Below are positions 22,701-34,564 of a stretch of 64,000 nucleotides of DNA, in pieces; position 1 is the first letter of the stretch, and each line of letters opens with the position of its first letter. The stretch spans positions 225,136,628 through 225,200,627 of the forward strand of contig NC_053040.3 of assembly GCF_002575655.3 (NCBI RefSeq). The letters run 5' to 3'. The notes under the pieces were generated by a model. The model made no database searches, was not told where the DNA came from, and saw only the letters and a program-made list of their open reading frames with translations. This DNA is from Aegilops tauschii subsp. strangulata. Lineage: Eukaryota > Streptophyta > Magnoliopsida > Poales > Poaceae. Made by a program: the position numbers and the translations under genes.

Positions 22701-23787
22701 GTGATCCAAATCAACTAAACCATGTCCGATCATCACGTGAGATGGAGTAGTTTTCAATGGTGAACATCACTATGTTGATCATATCTACTATATGATTCAC
22801 GCTCGACCTTTCGGTCTCCAGTGTTCTGAGGCCATATCTGCATATGCTAGGCTCGTCAAGTTTAACCTGAGTATTCTGCGTGTGCAAAACTGGCTTGCAC
22901 CCGTTGTAGATGAACGTAGAGCATATCACACCCGATCATCACGTGGTGTCTCGGCACGACGAACTTTGGCAACGGTGCATACTAATGGAGAACACTTTTA
23001 TCTTGAAATTTAGTGAGAGATCATCTTATAATGCTACCGTCAATCAAAGCAAAATAAGATGCATAAAAGATAAACATCACATGCAATCAATATAAGTGAT
23101 ATGATATGGCCATCATCATCTTGTGCTTGTGATCTCCATCTCCGAAGCACCATCATGAACACCATCGTTACCGGCGCGACACCTTGATCTCCATCATAGC
23201 ATCGTTGTCGTCTCACCAACTTATGCTTCTACGACTATCGCTACCGCCTAGTGATAAAGTAAAGCATTACAGGGCGATTGCATTGCATACAATAAAGCGA
23301 CAACCATATGGCTCCTGCCAGTTGCCGATAACTCGGTTACAAAACATGATCATCTCATACAATAAAATATAGCATCATGCCTTGACCATATCACATCACA
23401 ACATGCCCTGCAAAAACAAGTTAGACGTCCTCTACTTTGTTGTTGCAAGTTTTACGTGGCTGCTACGGGCTGAGCAAGAACCGTTCTTACATACGCATCA
23501 AAACCACAACGATAGTTCGTCAAGTTAGTGATGTTTTAACCTTCTCAAGGACCGGGCGTAGCCACACTTGGTTCAACTAAAGTTGGAGAAACTGACACCC
23601 GCCAGCCACCTATGTGCAAAGCATGTCGGTAGAACCAGTCTCGCGTAAGCGTACGCGTAATGTCGGTCCGGGCCGCTTCATCCAACAATACCGCCGAACC
23701 AAAGTATGACATGCTGGTAAGCAGTATGACTTGTATCACCCACAACTCACTTGTGTTCTACTCGTGCATATAACATCTACGCATAAA
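22701..23787 (-). other. 5' leader of the Angela-like element
   Basis: This is the stretch between the gag remnant and the primer binding site on the minus strand. I see no coding signal. BARE-type elements have long leaders, so the length is not unusual. Confidence 0.5.
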
Positions 23788-23804
23788 ACCAGGCTCGGAT
23801 GCCA
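23788..23804 (-). other. Primer binding site of the Angela-like element
   Basis: The minus strand reads TGGCATCCGAGCCTGG next to the LTR, close to TGGTATCAGAGCC, the usual initiator Met tRNA complement of Copia elements, with two changes in the first 12 bases. Confidence 0.6.
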
Positions 23805-23805
23805 C

Positions 23806-25543
23806 TGTTGGGGAACGTAGTAATTTCAAAAAATTTCCTACGCACACACAGGATCATGGTGATGCATAGCAACGAGAGGGGAGAGTGTTGTCTACGTACC
23901 CTCGTAGACCGAAAGCGGAAGCGTTAGCACAATGCGGTTGATGTAGTCGTACATTTTCACGATCCGACTGATCCAAGTACCGAACGTACGGCACCTCCGA
24001 GTTCAGCACACGTTCAGCTTGATGACGTCCCTCGAACTCTGATCCAGCTGAGCTTTGAGGGAGAGTTCCGTCAGCACGACGGCGTGGTGACGATGATGAT
24101 GTTCTACCGACGTAGGGCTTCGCCTAAGCACCGCCACGATATTATCGAGCTGGATTATGGTGGAGGGGGGCACCGCACACGGCTAAGAGATCCAAGAGAT
24201 CAATTGTTGTTTCTCCAAGGGGTGCCTCCCTCCCCGTATATAAAGGAGTGGAGGAGGGGGAGGGGGCCGGCCACCCTAGGCGCGCCCCATGAGGAGTCCT
24301 ACTTCCACCGGGAGTAGGACTCCCCCCTTCCATGTGGGAGTAGGAGAGGAGAGGGAAGGAGAGAGAGGGGGAAAGGAAAGGGGGCGCCGCCCCCTCCTTG
24401 TCCAATTCGGAATGGGGGGGGGGGGAGGGGGCGCGCGGCTGCCCTAGGCTGCCCCTCCTCTTCTCCACTAGGGCCCAATAGGCCCATTAGTCTTCCCGGG
24501 GGGTTCTGGTAACCCCCGGCACTCCGGTATATGCCCAAAACTCCCCGAAACCATTTCGGTGTCCGAACATAGTCGTCCAATATATCGATCTTTACGTCTC
24601 GACCATTTCGAGACTCCTCGTCATGTCTGTGATCACATCCGGGACTCTGAACTATCTTCGGTACATCAAAACACATAAACTCATAATATAACCGTCATCG
24701 AACTTTAAGCGTGCGGACCCTACTGGTTTGAGAACTATGTAGACATGACTGAGACACGTCTCCGGTCAATAACCAATAGCGGAACCTGGATGCTCATATT
24801 GGCTCCCACATATTCTACGAAGATCTTTATCGGTCAAACCGCATAACAACATACGTTGTTCCCTTTGTCATCGGTATGTTACATGCTCGAGATTCGATCG
24901 TCGGTATCCCAATACCTAGTTCAATCTCGTTACTGGCAAGTCTCTTTACTCGTTCCGTAATACATCATCCGCAACTAACTCATTAGTTGCATTGCTTGCA
25001 AGGCTTATAGTGATGTGCATTACCGAGAGGGCCCAGAGATACCTCTCCGACAATCGGAGTGACAAATCCTAATCTCGATCTATGACAACTCAACAAGTAC
25101 CATTGGAGACACATGTAGAGCACCTTTATAATCACCCAGTTACGTTGTGATGTTTGGTAGCACACAAAGTGTTCCTCCGGTATTCGGGAGTTGCATAATC
25201 TCATAGTCATAGGAACATGTATAAGTCATGAAGAAAGCAATAGCAATATACTAAATGATCAAGTGCTAAGCTAACGGAATGGGTCAAGTCAATCACATCA
25301 TTCTCTAATGATGTGATCCCGTTAATCAAATGACAACTCATGTCTATGGCTAGGAAACTTAACCATATTTGATTCAACGAGCTAGTCAAGTAGAGGCATA
25401 CTAGTGACACTCTGTTTGTTTATGTATTCACACATGTATCAAGTTTCCGGTTAATACAATTCTAGCATGAATAATAAACATTTATCATGAAATAAGGAAA
25501 TAAATAATAACTTTATTATTGCCTCTAGGGCATATTTCTTTCA
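23806..25543 (-). repeat. 5' LTR of the Angela-like element
   Basis: It starts TGTTGGGGAACG and ends CATATTTCTTTCA on the plus strand and pairs with 16987-18708. A CCGTATATAAAGG motif at 24235-24247 reads on the plus strand. Confidence 0.9.
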
Positions 25544-25706
25544 CGGACACCGCGCTGCCTGATGGGCAGCCAACCGGGGCGGAAGGGGAAAGCCTCTCCT
25601 CACGATGGGGGGAAATGACATTCCCCACAACATGGACCAGGCTCACTCCCCAAGCACCTACATTTGGCGATGCGGACCTCACGCGCCCGGGCAGTAATTT
25701 GACATC

Positions 25707-28700
25707 ATGGCTCCCCCACCTCCCACCACCGTAACCCTAGCCGCCACCCCACATCTCCGGCGATCTCCACATCTAGCCGGGAAAATCATCACCCATCCGC
25801 TCATTCTCTCCAGCATCTTGATCTTCCCCTTGGATGGTCACCTTCATGGCGGTCCATGCGTCCATCACCTTGGGTCTGGATTTTTCTTCTGGCATGGGCA
25901 TGTCATAGGAGATCTGGCGCACCATGCATCGCACGGTGCACCCCTCTGATGATTCGGGTCACTTCACCATGGCGGCATCTTTTGCAAGGCATAGCTTCCG
26001 CCTGACCGAGGACAATGTGGCACTTGCGCTTGAGGCGGCAATTGGAGGATATTGTTCATCTCTGAAGGTATCATGTTTACGTGATCGTGTCTTCTCTTTT
26101 AATGTTTCATGCAAAGCAGTGGGTTTTTTCATCCTAAATCAACGAAACTACATCTGCCCCCAGTTTAAATGCTATTTTCACCTTTGGGGTTTTGGGGGTC
26201 CGGATTGGGTTAGAGAGTTTGCCTCTTGGCAAAAGGAATGTCATGAAGAATGGACCTTAGTTAGTCCATCCAAGCGTAGAGCTCGTTTGGGAATGGCCGC
26301 TATGATGCATGCACATGCTAAATCATCTTTGCGTTCTAAGGATGCTTTTCATCCTCGCAAGAGTTTGCGTTTTGCTACGTTTCTCAATTATGATGCATGT
26401 CGTGGTTATCGTTACAATGCATCACCAGAGGACATTTCCATAGTTCAACAAGATGCTGGTTATACTCTTGACCCTCACGAGTTATTGAGTGCAAATTTTG
26501 GGGTTAATGAGACTGATGTTAGCTCACCGCTGGCAGTTTTGTCGCCGGAGGCAACTCCGATCATTCGGTTTGGGTCTATCTCGCCTAAACTCCGCCATAC
26601 ACGGGATACATCCAATCATGATCGGGCCGGTGTCATCATTTCCCCGGATATCTCTCTAGTTATGGTTTGTTTGGAAGGATCGTCCCAAAATCCGTTAATT
26701 CTATCGGGTGATGATACTGCGTCTGAGGATGATGGGCCCTTTACACCACCTGCCTCTATGGTTGGGTCTGAGCTTGTAACAGAGACACCTACGTCACCTA
26801 CCAGATCACCTTTGGAGGTGGTACGTGACCTACAAGGTCTGGATGAGCTTGTTGAAGAACTTGCCACACAAGTTTGGGACTGCTCGCGTTGCCTGCGTAT
26901 GGGTCATAGTTTGGACTAGTGCACGAATGACACACGTTGTCGTAGGTGCTTCCGGCTTGGTCACGTTAAAAAAGGCTGTACACGGTCGCCACCTAAAAGT
27001 TTGGGTTCCCAAGGGTCGAACCCCAACCAACGACCTCGAGTCTCGTGCCATCAAGGAAAATCCCCTCGACGCTTCAAGCTCCTAAACAATGCAAAGATCC
27101 TCTGCCACACCCACGGATTCCCCTCCTCTGCAGACAGCCGACCGCTCATCTCCATCGCCGCCACCTGTTCCACCACCTCGCCTAGCCATGGCCAACTACG
27201 AGCTTGATCCGCGGCGTTTTCTCCCGGCTGGCCTGCATCGGGTGGCTCGCACCTACTACACACCGGCAAGAACTCTGCCCGACGCCATGAATCATACATG
27301 GTTGGGATCGTCGAGCCACTCCCACCGCCTGAAGATGTGCCTCATCTTCGTCAGCAAGTCCGTGACTTCATCCTCGATGAGCTCCAGCTTCCGGTACTGT
27401 CCACTCAAACTTGGTTTCAGGGTGTTGGTCTCTTTCAGATGCAAGATCCAGTAGTGCGTAGTGCGCTTGTCAATCATCCGCCATGGCCGCTTGGTCTTAA
27501 TCAGCAGGGCGAGGATTTTTTTTGAGATTTATCAATCATGATGGTGGAGTTGGTCACAGGGCCCTGCAAGGTCATCGCACTGGTTGGCTTATGTTTGTTG
27601 GTGTCCCGCTTGATTACCGCAACACTGAAAATTTGTTAGAGATCGTTGGCACTTTTGGCCAATTCCATTATTGGAACGAAGAGGATGATCGTTTGGTCCG
27701 TTCTGTGGTTTATGCATCCTTCCCTGAGAATGTTTTAGTGCGAAGAGATGTAGTTTTTAGACAGTTTGCAACTTTAGGAGGTGCCATTGTTTCGTGGACA
27801 ACTTGATGCAACATCTTGATGGCAGCATTTGCAGAGCAGCTGCCCCAGGATGAGGATGTAATGCCTTTTGACGGAAATCCCCACCCCATGCCAGGAGAGT
27901 TGCAACCTGTTGAGCAGTTCTGGGTCCTTCCACCTTACCCAGCTCTGGGGTGGAATGATGTCCCTCAGCCCCTTGAGCCTGATGAACCACTCCAGCAGCC
28001 GCATGACCATGGAGAGGGTTGGGGACAACCTGCACATGATCAACAAGATGAACATGAACAACTCCTGCAGCAGATTCCACAAGATCAGCATTCTATGGTT
28101 TTAAACCCCTCCCTGGGCTCCAATGACTCTTCCCAACAAAACCATGCAGTTGATGGGCCAGTTTTGGGCCCTGTGGATGAGCCCATCTTTGGGCCTCAGG
28201 TACAGCCACCTCTGCATGTTTAGGATGACATCAATGCACCTCCTTCCCAGCCTGATCTTGGGCCTGTTCAGCCACTCGAGCAGCCAGAGTTGTTGCAACC
28301 TCAGTTGGTGGATGTGCAGCCACAGGTTTTTGTTCAGGAACAGCAGGTGCAGCCTATCAATGAAAATGAGATTCAGGCAGACAATGAGATTCAGGAAGAA
28401 TTGCCACTGCAGCTTGTGGATGATCAACATATTGTGGAACCTCAGTAGGAAAATCAGTTAGCAATTGTTCCATATCAGCCTCCTCTCCAGCCTCCATTCT
28501 TTGTTGGAGCTGCCAGAGTAGTGTTTGGACCTGTTTTGCCGCCGGATATGATCTGGTAGAGATCTTTTGTATCTCTTATGCCCACCTTTCTGATAGCAGC
28601 CATACCACGGCAGTTGCACTTTGGCTTTGAGGACATTCAATCTCCTCTCAAGAGATCTTGGTCTCAGGCTTTTGAGAGTTTGGGACTCTTCCAGTGGCCT

Positions 28701-29186
28701 ATGATGCAGCGCACAGATCCTCAATTGGCCTTACCACCACCTCCTAAACCTGTTGCTCGTCAGTTAACTTTTGAGGATGTGGTTCCTGATAACTGTGCAC
28801 CTCTCCAACCTTTAGTACCTGCCAGCATGCGTTTTTCTTCTCCTGCACAACGCAAGAAGAAACAGGGGAAAATTGCATCTCCAGGGCCAGATTTCTCAGA
28901 TCGCAGGATAACCAGGAGTGCTGCTAAGCTCCAGGGTTTCAAACCATCTTCGGCCATTCCCATGAAGCCCAAATCTCTGCGTCAACCGAGAGCTAAGAAG
29001 CCCAGAGTCATCCCTTCCATTGAAGCGCCCCAAGATGCAGGAACTGGAGCTCCACCACCTACCCCAATATCTGTCATGCAAACACTTGGCGCTTCGCTAG
29101 GCATTCCAAAGGAGAAGTTATCGGTGGAGCAACTTATGGCTGCTCCCGAATCCTCTTCAACGCCACAAGTTCCTGATGTTGAGTGA
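25707..29186 (+). pseudogene. LINE ORF1 (RNA-binding protein, broken)
   Basis: The region 25924-26919 holds an N-terminal domain of the kind found in plant LINE ORF1 (FRLTEDNVALALEAAIGGYC, VFSFNVSCKAVGFFI) and then two tandem CCHC knuckles (CSRCLRMGHSLD, stop, C; and CRRCFRLGHVKKGC, 26880-26985). A second domain at 27300-27800 (HRTGWLMFVGVPLDYRN) and a long Gln/Pro-rich acidic segment (27810-28460) follow, with a basic C-terminus to 29184. Stops lie near 26917, 27804, 28221, 28446 and 28556. The start could be 25707 or 25924. Confidence 0.7.
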
Positions 29187-29387
29187 CAACTTTTACTCCA
29201 TTATAGGGAGGCAGGTCCCTTGTACTGCAAAGACTATGCTTTTGCATGTTTTTCTTCAGACTTCTTTCCTGGCACTGGATGTTACTTTTGGTCTGATGTT
29301 CTATTCTATGGCTACTGGTCATTACCTTTTGCAATGCTATTATGTAGTATTGTGTGTGCGCGCCTCCATGATTTTAAAGTTTTACAA

Positions 29388-30520
29388 ATGAGTACACATC
29401 ATAATAAGGATTGGAAGGTTCTGTGCTGGAATGTTAGAGGCTTAAATTCAAACATTCATCAGAGGGCTATTAGACCCAAAATTGAAGAGAGTCAGTGCTT
29501 TGTTATCTGTTTGCAAGAAACGAAATGTGACTATTTTGATCAACGCTCCATTAGAAAATTCTGCCCTAAGTGTTTTGATAACTTTGCTTATTCCCCTTCT
29601 GTGGGAGCTTCTGGAGGGATTTTGGTCCTGTGGTGCTCATCTGCACTTGTGGGTTCTCTGGTTGAGATTCAGAGCTATGGCATCATAGTTAATTTTTCAT
29701 TAGTTCATAACAATCAAAAGTGGACTTTGGTTAATGTCTACGGACCTTGCCAAGGACAACCAAGAGATGAATTTGTTCATTGGTTATATGACAAAAACAT
29801 ACCCTAGGATGAACTCTGGTTATTTCTTGGTGATTTCAATTTCATACAATCTATTGAAAACAGAAACCAACCTGGAGGAGATGTCAATGACATGTTCATA
29901 TTCAATGAGATAATTGGTCACTTGGGTTTGATTGAACTAGCTCTGAAAGGGCATCAGTACACCTGGTCAAACATGCAAGAGAACCCATTGCTTGAGCAAC
30001 TTGATTGGTTTTTTACCACAGTTAATTGGACCACGGAGTTCCCAAACACCATGGTTTATCCCCTGGCAAAGACTAGCTCTGATCATGTGCCCTGTGTTGT
30101 TTCTATTTCAACATCCATCCCCAAAGCTAAAGTGTTTCGGTTTGAAAACTATTGGGTTGATATGCCCAGTTTTTTTGATTGTGTTCAACAGTCATGGTCT
30201 GCTCCTGTCAACAAGACGAATGCAGCTGCGGTTTTGATTGAGAAATTCAAACGTTTGAGATATGATCTTAAAAGATGGCACACTGGACTGTCCAGGTTAA
30301 AATTGTTAATGCAAGCTTGTAATGCTGTTATTCTGGCCTTTGACAACTTGGAAGATCAGAGACCCCTGACCAGGCCTGAGTTTAACTTCAGAAAATTAGT
30401 TAAGCTCCATCTTGAGGATCTGCTTCATTTGCAGTATGTTTATTGGAAGCAGAGATGTACAATCAAGTGGATTAAAGTGGGAGAGGAAAACTCAATTTTT
30501 TTCAGGCTATGGCAATAGAA
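29388..30520 (+). pseudogene. LINE ORF2 endonuclease domain (broken)
   Basis: From ATG 29388 (MSTHHNKDWKVLCWNVRGLN) the APE-type endonuclease motifs appear in order: WNVRGLN, CLQETK, NVYGPC, FLGDFN and SSDH near 30075. It nicks the target DNA to start reverse transcription. A TAG at about 29805 lies in frame, and the frame changes between about 30500 and 30520. Confidence 0.8.
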
Positions 30521-32403
30521 AGATTTCGAAGAAATTCGATTTCCAGTATACTCACTGAGGATGGTCTGACTGTGTCCACACATAGTGAAATGGCTGGATT
30601 ACTGTGGGCCTCGTACAGGGACAGAATGGGAATTGCACAGGGCATTGATATGCAGTTTGATTTGGGAGAACTTATTCAGCCTGTCCCAGGTCTACATGAT
30701 TTATCTGGGCCTTTCACTAATGAGGAAATTAATGAAGTACTAAAGGGACTCCCTTTGGACAGAGCTACTGGCCCTGATGGATTTACTGGATTGTTTGTCA
30801 AGAGGTGCTGGCACATTATAAAAGAAGACTTTTGCAGGCTCTTCTCTGACTTTTTTCATGGCAAGATCTCTCTACAGAGCATTAATGGTTCTCTGGTTAC
30901 TCTAATCCCAAAAGTCCTATCACCAGAGGGGCCAAATGATTTCATGCCAATTTCTCTAACAAATACCTGTCTAAAGTTTTTAACTAAACTTCTAGCTAAC
31001 ATGCTGCAAAAGGTTATCCTCACATGTGTCCATAAAAACTAGTATGGCTTCCTCAAATCTAGATCCATTCAGGACTGTATTGCTTGGAGCCTGGAGTACA
31101 TTCATCAATGCCACCAATCCAAGAGACCAATTCTTATACTCAAATTGGATTTTTCAAAGGCTTTTGACACTGTGGAACATGACCTAATCTTATTGATGTT
31201 AAAACACAAAGGTTTTGATGATAAATGGATATCTTGGGTTAAGGAGCTTCTGTCATCAGGATCATCTTCTATCATGCTAAATGGAGTGCCAGGGAAACAG
31301 TTTAACTGCAACAGAGGAGTTAGGCAGGGAGATCCAGTCTCACCTTTGCTGTTTGTCATTGCTGCTTATTTACTACAATCTGTGGTAAACAAATGCTCTC
31401 TGATGGCCTGCTAGCCTTACCCATTCCATCCAATGACACTGATTTCCCAATAGTCCAATATGCTGATGATACTTTGCTCATTGTGCAAGCTGATGAGACT
31501 CAACTGCTGGCTCTCAGGGAGATGTTGGTTGCATTCCATAAATCCACTGGCTTGAAAGTAAATTTCCACAAGTCATGTATTCTGCCCATTAATGTGTCAC
31601 CTGAAGAAACAGCCAGACTTACAGCAGTTTTTGGGTGTCAAGTGGGAACACTGCCCTTCACATACATTGGGCTTCCTGTGGGAACTACTAAGCCTAGGAT
31701 TGTAGATCTTGTCCCTGTTGTTCATAGGGTGGAAAGGAGATTGTCTGTTGCTTCCTCCCTTCTATCACAAGGAGCAAGGTTACAATTACTTCAATCTGTT
31801 CTATCATCCATGCCAATTTATTTTTTATGCAGTCTCAGTCTGCCTGCTGCAATTATCAAACAACTTAAGAGAATTATGAGACAGTGTTTGTGGAGAGGAA
31901 ATTCTGACACCCCAAAGCAGTCCCTAGCAGCTTGGCCTATAGTTTGCAAACCGAAAGACAAGGGGGTCATGGGTATCATTAACCTGGCTATTCAAAACAG
32001 AGCTTTGCTCACTAAGCACCTCCACAGATTCTACAACAAGGCAGATATTCCATGGGTCTCCCTAATCTGGGACACATACTATAATGGTTTAGTTCCACAT
32101 GCAACAGTTCAATGTGAATCTTTTTGGTGGAGAGACATCATGAAAATTAATGATGTTTATAGAGCAAATTCAACTATTGTAATTAACTCAGGTGACACTG
32201 CGCTCTTCTGGCATGACTCATGGACCCTCAATGCTTGCTCCAATCCAATTAAAGAGAGATTTCCACGTCTATTCTCCTTTACTCTGGATGATAAGCTCTC
32301 AGTCAGAGATTTCATTCAGGACTTGGACCTTGAAGCGCAATTTCAACTCCCTCTATCTCCGGAGGCAATGGATGAACTGCAAACCTTGCAGCTAGACATC
32401 TAG
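30509..32403 (+). pseudogene. LINE ORF2 reverse transcriptase (broken)
   Basis: The blocks [53 protein letters not shown] and the catalytic YADD at 31459-31470 are all present. An in-frame TAG lies near 31040 before YGFLK, at a usual Gln position, and a frame change lies at about 31400 between the QGDP and YADD blocks. Confidence 0.85.
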
Positions 32404-33014
32404 GGATTGGATAGATCCTAATGCACCTGATTCATGGTCCTGGACCCCTGGGAAAGGAGTTTTTTCTGCCAAGAGTTACTATGTGCCCATGCATTCGTCT
32501 TTGCCTGAAGATGATCCTAGCAAATGGATCTGGAAAAGTAAATGCACCATGAAAATCAAGGTTTTTTGCCTGGCTCATCTTAAATGACAGATTAAACACT
32601 AGTGATATGCTTCTCAGAAGGCATTGGAGATCTGAGGATGATGATAATCTTTACCCTATGTGTGTTGCACAGCTGCATGAAGATAGAGATCATCTCTTCT
32701 TTAAGTGCAATTTCAGTACCAGAGTTTGGAACTATTTGCAAATATTTTGGCAAGCTGGTTTGTCCAACAGGGAATGCATAGTGTTAGCTCAAAGAGGTTT
32801 TCATCATCCTTTCTTTTTTGAGGTAGTGTTCCTGGCTGCATGGTGCATTTGGACAACCAGAAATGACAGAATCTTTAGGCACATCAAGCCTACTTTTGGA
32901 GCATGGAAGGCGAAGTTCGTTCATGAGATAACCCTACACTCTCATAGAATGAAGGTTGCTGTGAAGCCCCTTCTGTTGCAATGGATCAATGCACTACCTG
33001 ACTTTTCCTCGTAG
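32404..33014 (+). pseudogene. LINE ORF2 C-terminal zinc-binding domain
   Basis: The stretch DSWSWTPGKGVFSAKSYY, then RRHWRSEDDDNLYPMCVAQLHEDRDHLFFKC, is the zf-RVT region with its Cys and His residues (CVAQLHEDRDHLFFKC). A frame change lies between 32403 and 32600. The last stop is TAG at 33012-33014. Confidence 0.75.
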
Positions 33015-33346
33015 TTATGTTATTTCTTCAATGCATGTAGTCCTTTTGGTTGTATATAGCTACATGTTGTATGTAAATAGGTAAGTTATAGTTAGATTTA
33101 GCCTAGCCTTTTATTTCCTGTACATATTTTGTTTGAACTTGTATTGGACCTCTTGGTGGGAGTTTTCAATAAAGGGCAGTGGGGCTTTTGCCTCACAGTA
33201 TTCAGTCAAAAAAAACATTTGGCGATGCGAGCCTCAGAATGGAGCCCGGGGCCTGGCACCAGGCTCTTCTCCTCAACATAACCAGCAGGAAGCAGAAAAC
33301 AAAGGAGGGGGAACGCAAGGATGAATGACTCCGCCCTCCCTTCGCC

Positions 33347-33360
33347 CCTCCTTTTATAGG
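33347..33360 (-). promoter_or_regulatory. Antisense TATA box of TAT1
   Basis: The minus strand reads CCTATAAAAGGAGG, the same 14 bases as the LTR promoter of this element, about 70 nt upstream of the ATG of the antisense ORF. The position and identity suggest a promoter driving antisense transcription. Confidence 0.55.
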
Positions 33361-33751
33361 TGGGTCGGGGAGGGGAGCCGCTCCCTCAACGGGCGACCAT
33401 CGTCCTCCTCCACCAATTCAAGCAGACCGGGCCCTCGCCTTGATGCTCTCCCGCGCCACGCGCCTCCATTACCTACCCCACGCGATGCATGCGACATACG
33501 TGGCTCAGGATAAGAGCGTGGTGGGAAGAGTGAATTGGCCGTTTCTACCCCGTGCGTTAAAGTCATTCACGGGTCATTACAAGGGCGGCCCCACCACTAT
33601 TGGCTTTACACGACGCGTGGAGAAACCGGAAACTGGCTCGGACTCAAGATTAATGAAGAAGCAAAGAAGACCTCAAGAGACCAGCCTCTTCCACACCCCT
33701 ACCCGTGCACTTATTAGGGCCTACCCCGACGATGCTCGGCAACACGTTTGG

Positions 33752-33769
33752 GGCAGGCCCGGGGGCTTC
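33752..33769 (+). other. Polypurine tract of TAT1
   Basis: GGCAGGCCCGGGGGCTT precedes the 3' LTR. TAT3 has the similar GGGCCCGGGGGCTAC at the same place, which supports the call despite the pyrimidines. Confidence 0.65.
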
Positions 33770-34365
33770 TTTTGGTGCAACAAACCCTGGACCTGTTGCC
33801 CAGACTGTGCACAGGCACGAGAACGATATTACAGCACCAACCCAAGTCAGAGCACAAGAAACCAAGATCTTCGAAGAACCAACATGCAGCTCAAGGGGAC
33901 CAAGATCAAGCCAGAGAAGCAAGATACCACCAGGAGAAAAGCCTCCCTTTCTGGGCAGGCGAGCTCGGCGAGGGCGGGGTCACCCCGGAAGAAAACATCC
34001 AAGACGTCGCGGCAGGGCCTGCCAGGACTCGTGGAGGCAAAACCACCTCACCCAACTACTCCGCCACGACCCACGTCATCAATCAGTGCGGTGTCAAGCC
34101 GCAGAGTGATTAAGTGGCAGCCATTTGCCACATGTCAGCCTCCTTCCACAGGAGATGCCTACGAACGACACCCATCCTGCGATGTGTCAAGCGAGCAGGT
34201 GTGAAGTTGGCAAAACAGCTTGGCAAGGCTTGCCGGGCAAGCGACGATGTAACATTGAGCGGTGCATTTAATGCACCCTGTCAGCCTGCAGGGTTAGGTA
34301 TGATAGCACTGTTTGCTATCTTATCAGTGCATAATGACTACTTTGCCATTGTGGTGACCCCTTAA

Positions 34366-34379
34366 CCTATAAAAGGAGG
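34366..34379 (+). promoter_or_regulatory. TATA box in TAT1 3' LTR
   Basis: CCTATAAAAGGAGG, the counterpart of 7178-7191. It could drive read-out transcription into gypsy A. Confidence 0.6.
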
Positions 34380-34524
34380 CCCATGGCAACCGTAGAAAGG
34401 TTAGAAGGTTGGATACACACACACAACCATACGCGCTTAGCCATTGGTCCCCTGGGGCGACCCTGCCGGGCAAGTGTACTACGCTCCACCACCATTCTTC
34501 CACCGTCAATCCACCAAAGAAGGA

Positions 34525-34564
34525 GTAGGGTTTTACGCCTCCCGGTGGCCCGAACCTGGGTAAA
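34525..34564 (+). promoter_or_regulatory. Conserved hairpin box in TAT1 3' LTR
   Basis: GGGTTTTA, CGCC-TCCC-GGTG, GCCCGAACCTGGGTAAA. Relative to the 5' LTR copy the stem has one G-to-T/U wobble change but still pairs, while the loop changed freely. Confidence 0.6.

Larger units (their letters stand above)
16987..25543 (-). mobile_element. Angela/BARE-like Copia element
   Basis: Two LTRs of about 1.73 kb flank 5.1 kb of interior, with the 5 bp duplication CGGAC on both sides (16982-16986 and 25544-25548). The minus-strand LTR start (TGAAGGAAATATGCCCTAGAGG at 18708) matches the Angela/BARE/WIS group as I know it. Gene order is gag, protease, integrase, reverse transcriptase, RNase H, as in Copia. 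All coding parts are decayed. It sits in the antisense ORF of TAT1. Confidence 0.9.
25675..33214 (+). mobile_element. L1-type LINE (non-LTR retrotransposon), near full length
   Basis: It has ORF1 with gag-like and CCHC parts, ORF2 with endonuclease, reverse transcriptase and a C-terminal zinc domain, an AATAAA near 33169, and a terminal run of A at 33208-33215. It is flanked by the 15 bp duplication ACATTTGGCGATGCG (25660-25674 and 33215-33229), which may extend to 22 bp with two mismatches. The length of 7.5 kb is long for plant L1, so 5' truncation is slight or absent. Stops and frame changes make it inactive. Confidence 0.9.
14878..33279 (-). pseudogene. Antisense ORF of TAT1, open across three insertions
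   Basis: On the minus strand an ATG at 33277-33279 opens a frame that continues through four pieces of TAT1: 33279-33230, 25674-25544, 16981-16730 and 15065-14878, ending in TGA at 14878-14880. Counting one copy of each target duplication, the pieces total 621 nt, exactly 207 codons with the stop, with no internal stop. The LINE, the Angela-like element and the solo LTR interrupt it. The predicted product is Ser, Pro, Leu and Gly rich with a basic N-terminus, and I recognise no domain. Antisense ORFs downstream of pol are known for Tat-lineage elements such as maize Grande. A TATA box lies about 70 nt upstream. The GC-rich composition favours long chance frames, so function is uncertain. Confidence 0.55.
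33230..33769 (+). other. Distal 3' region of TAT1
   Basis: GC-rich TAT1 sequence between the LINE insertion and the polypurine tract. It holds the start of the antisense ORF (33279) and its TATA box. No sense coding is recognised. Confidence 0.6.

Noticed and set aside
24235..24247. CCGTATATAAAGG on the plus strand in the Angela-like LTR as an antisense promoter
   Set aside because: It is present in both LTR copies but no plausible plus-strand gene follows, so I did not annotate it as a promoter.
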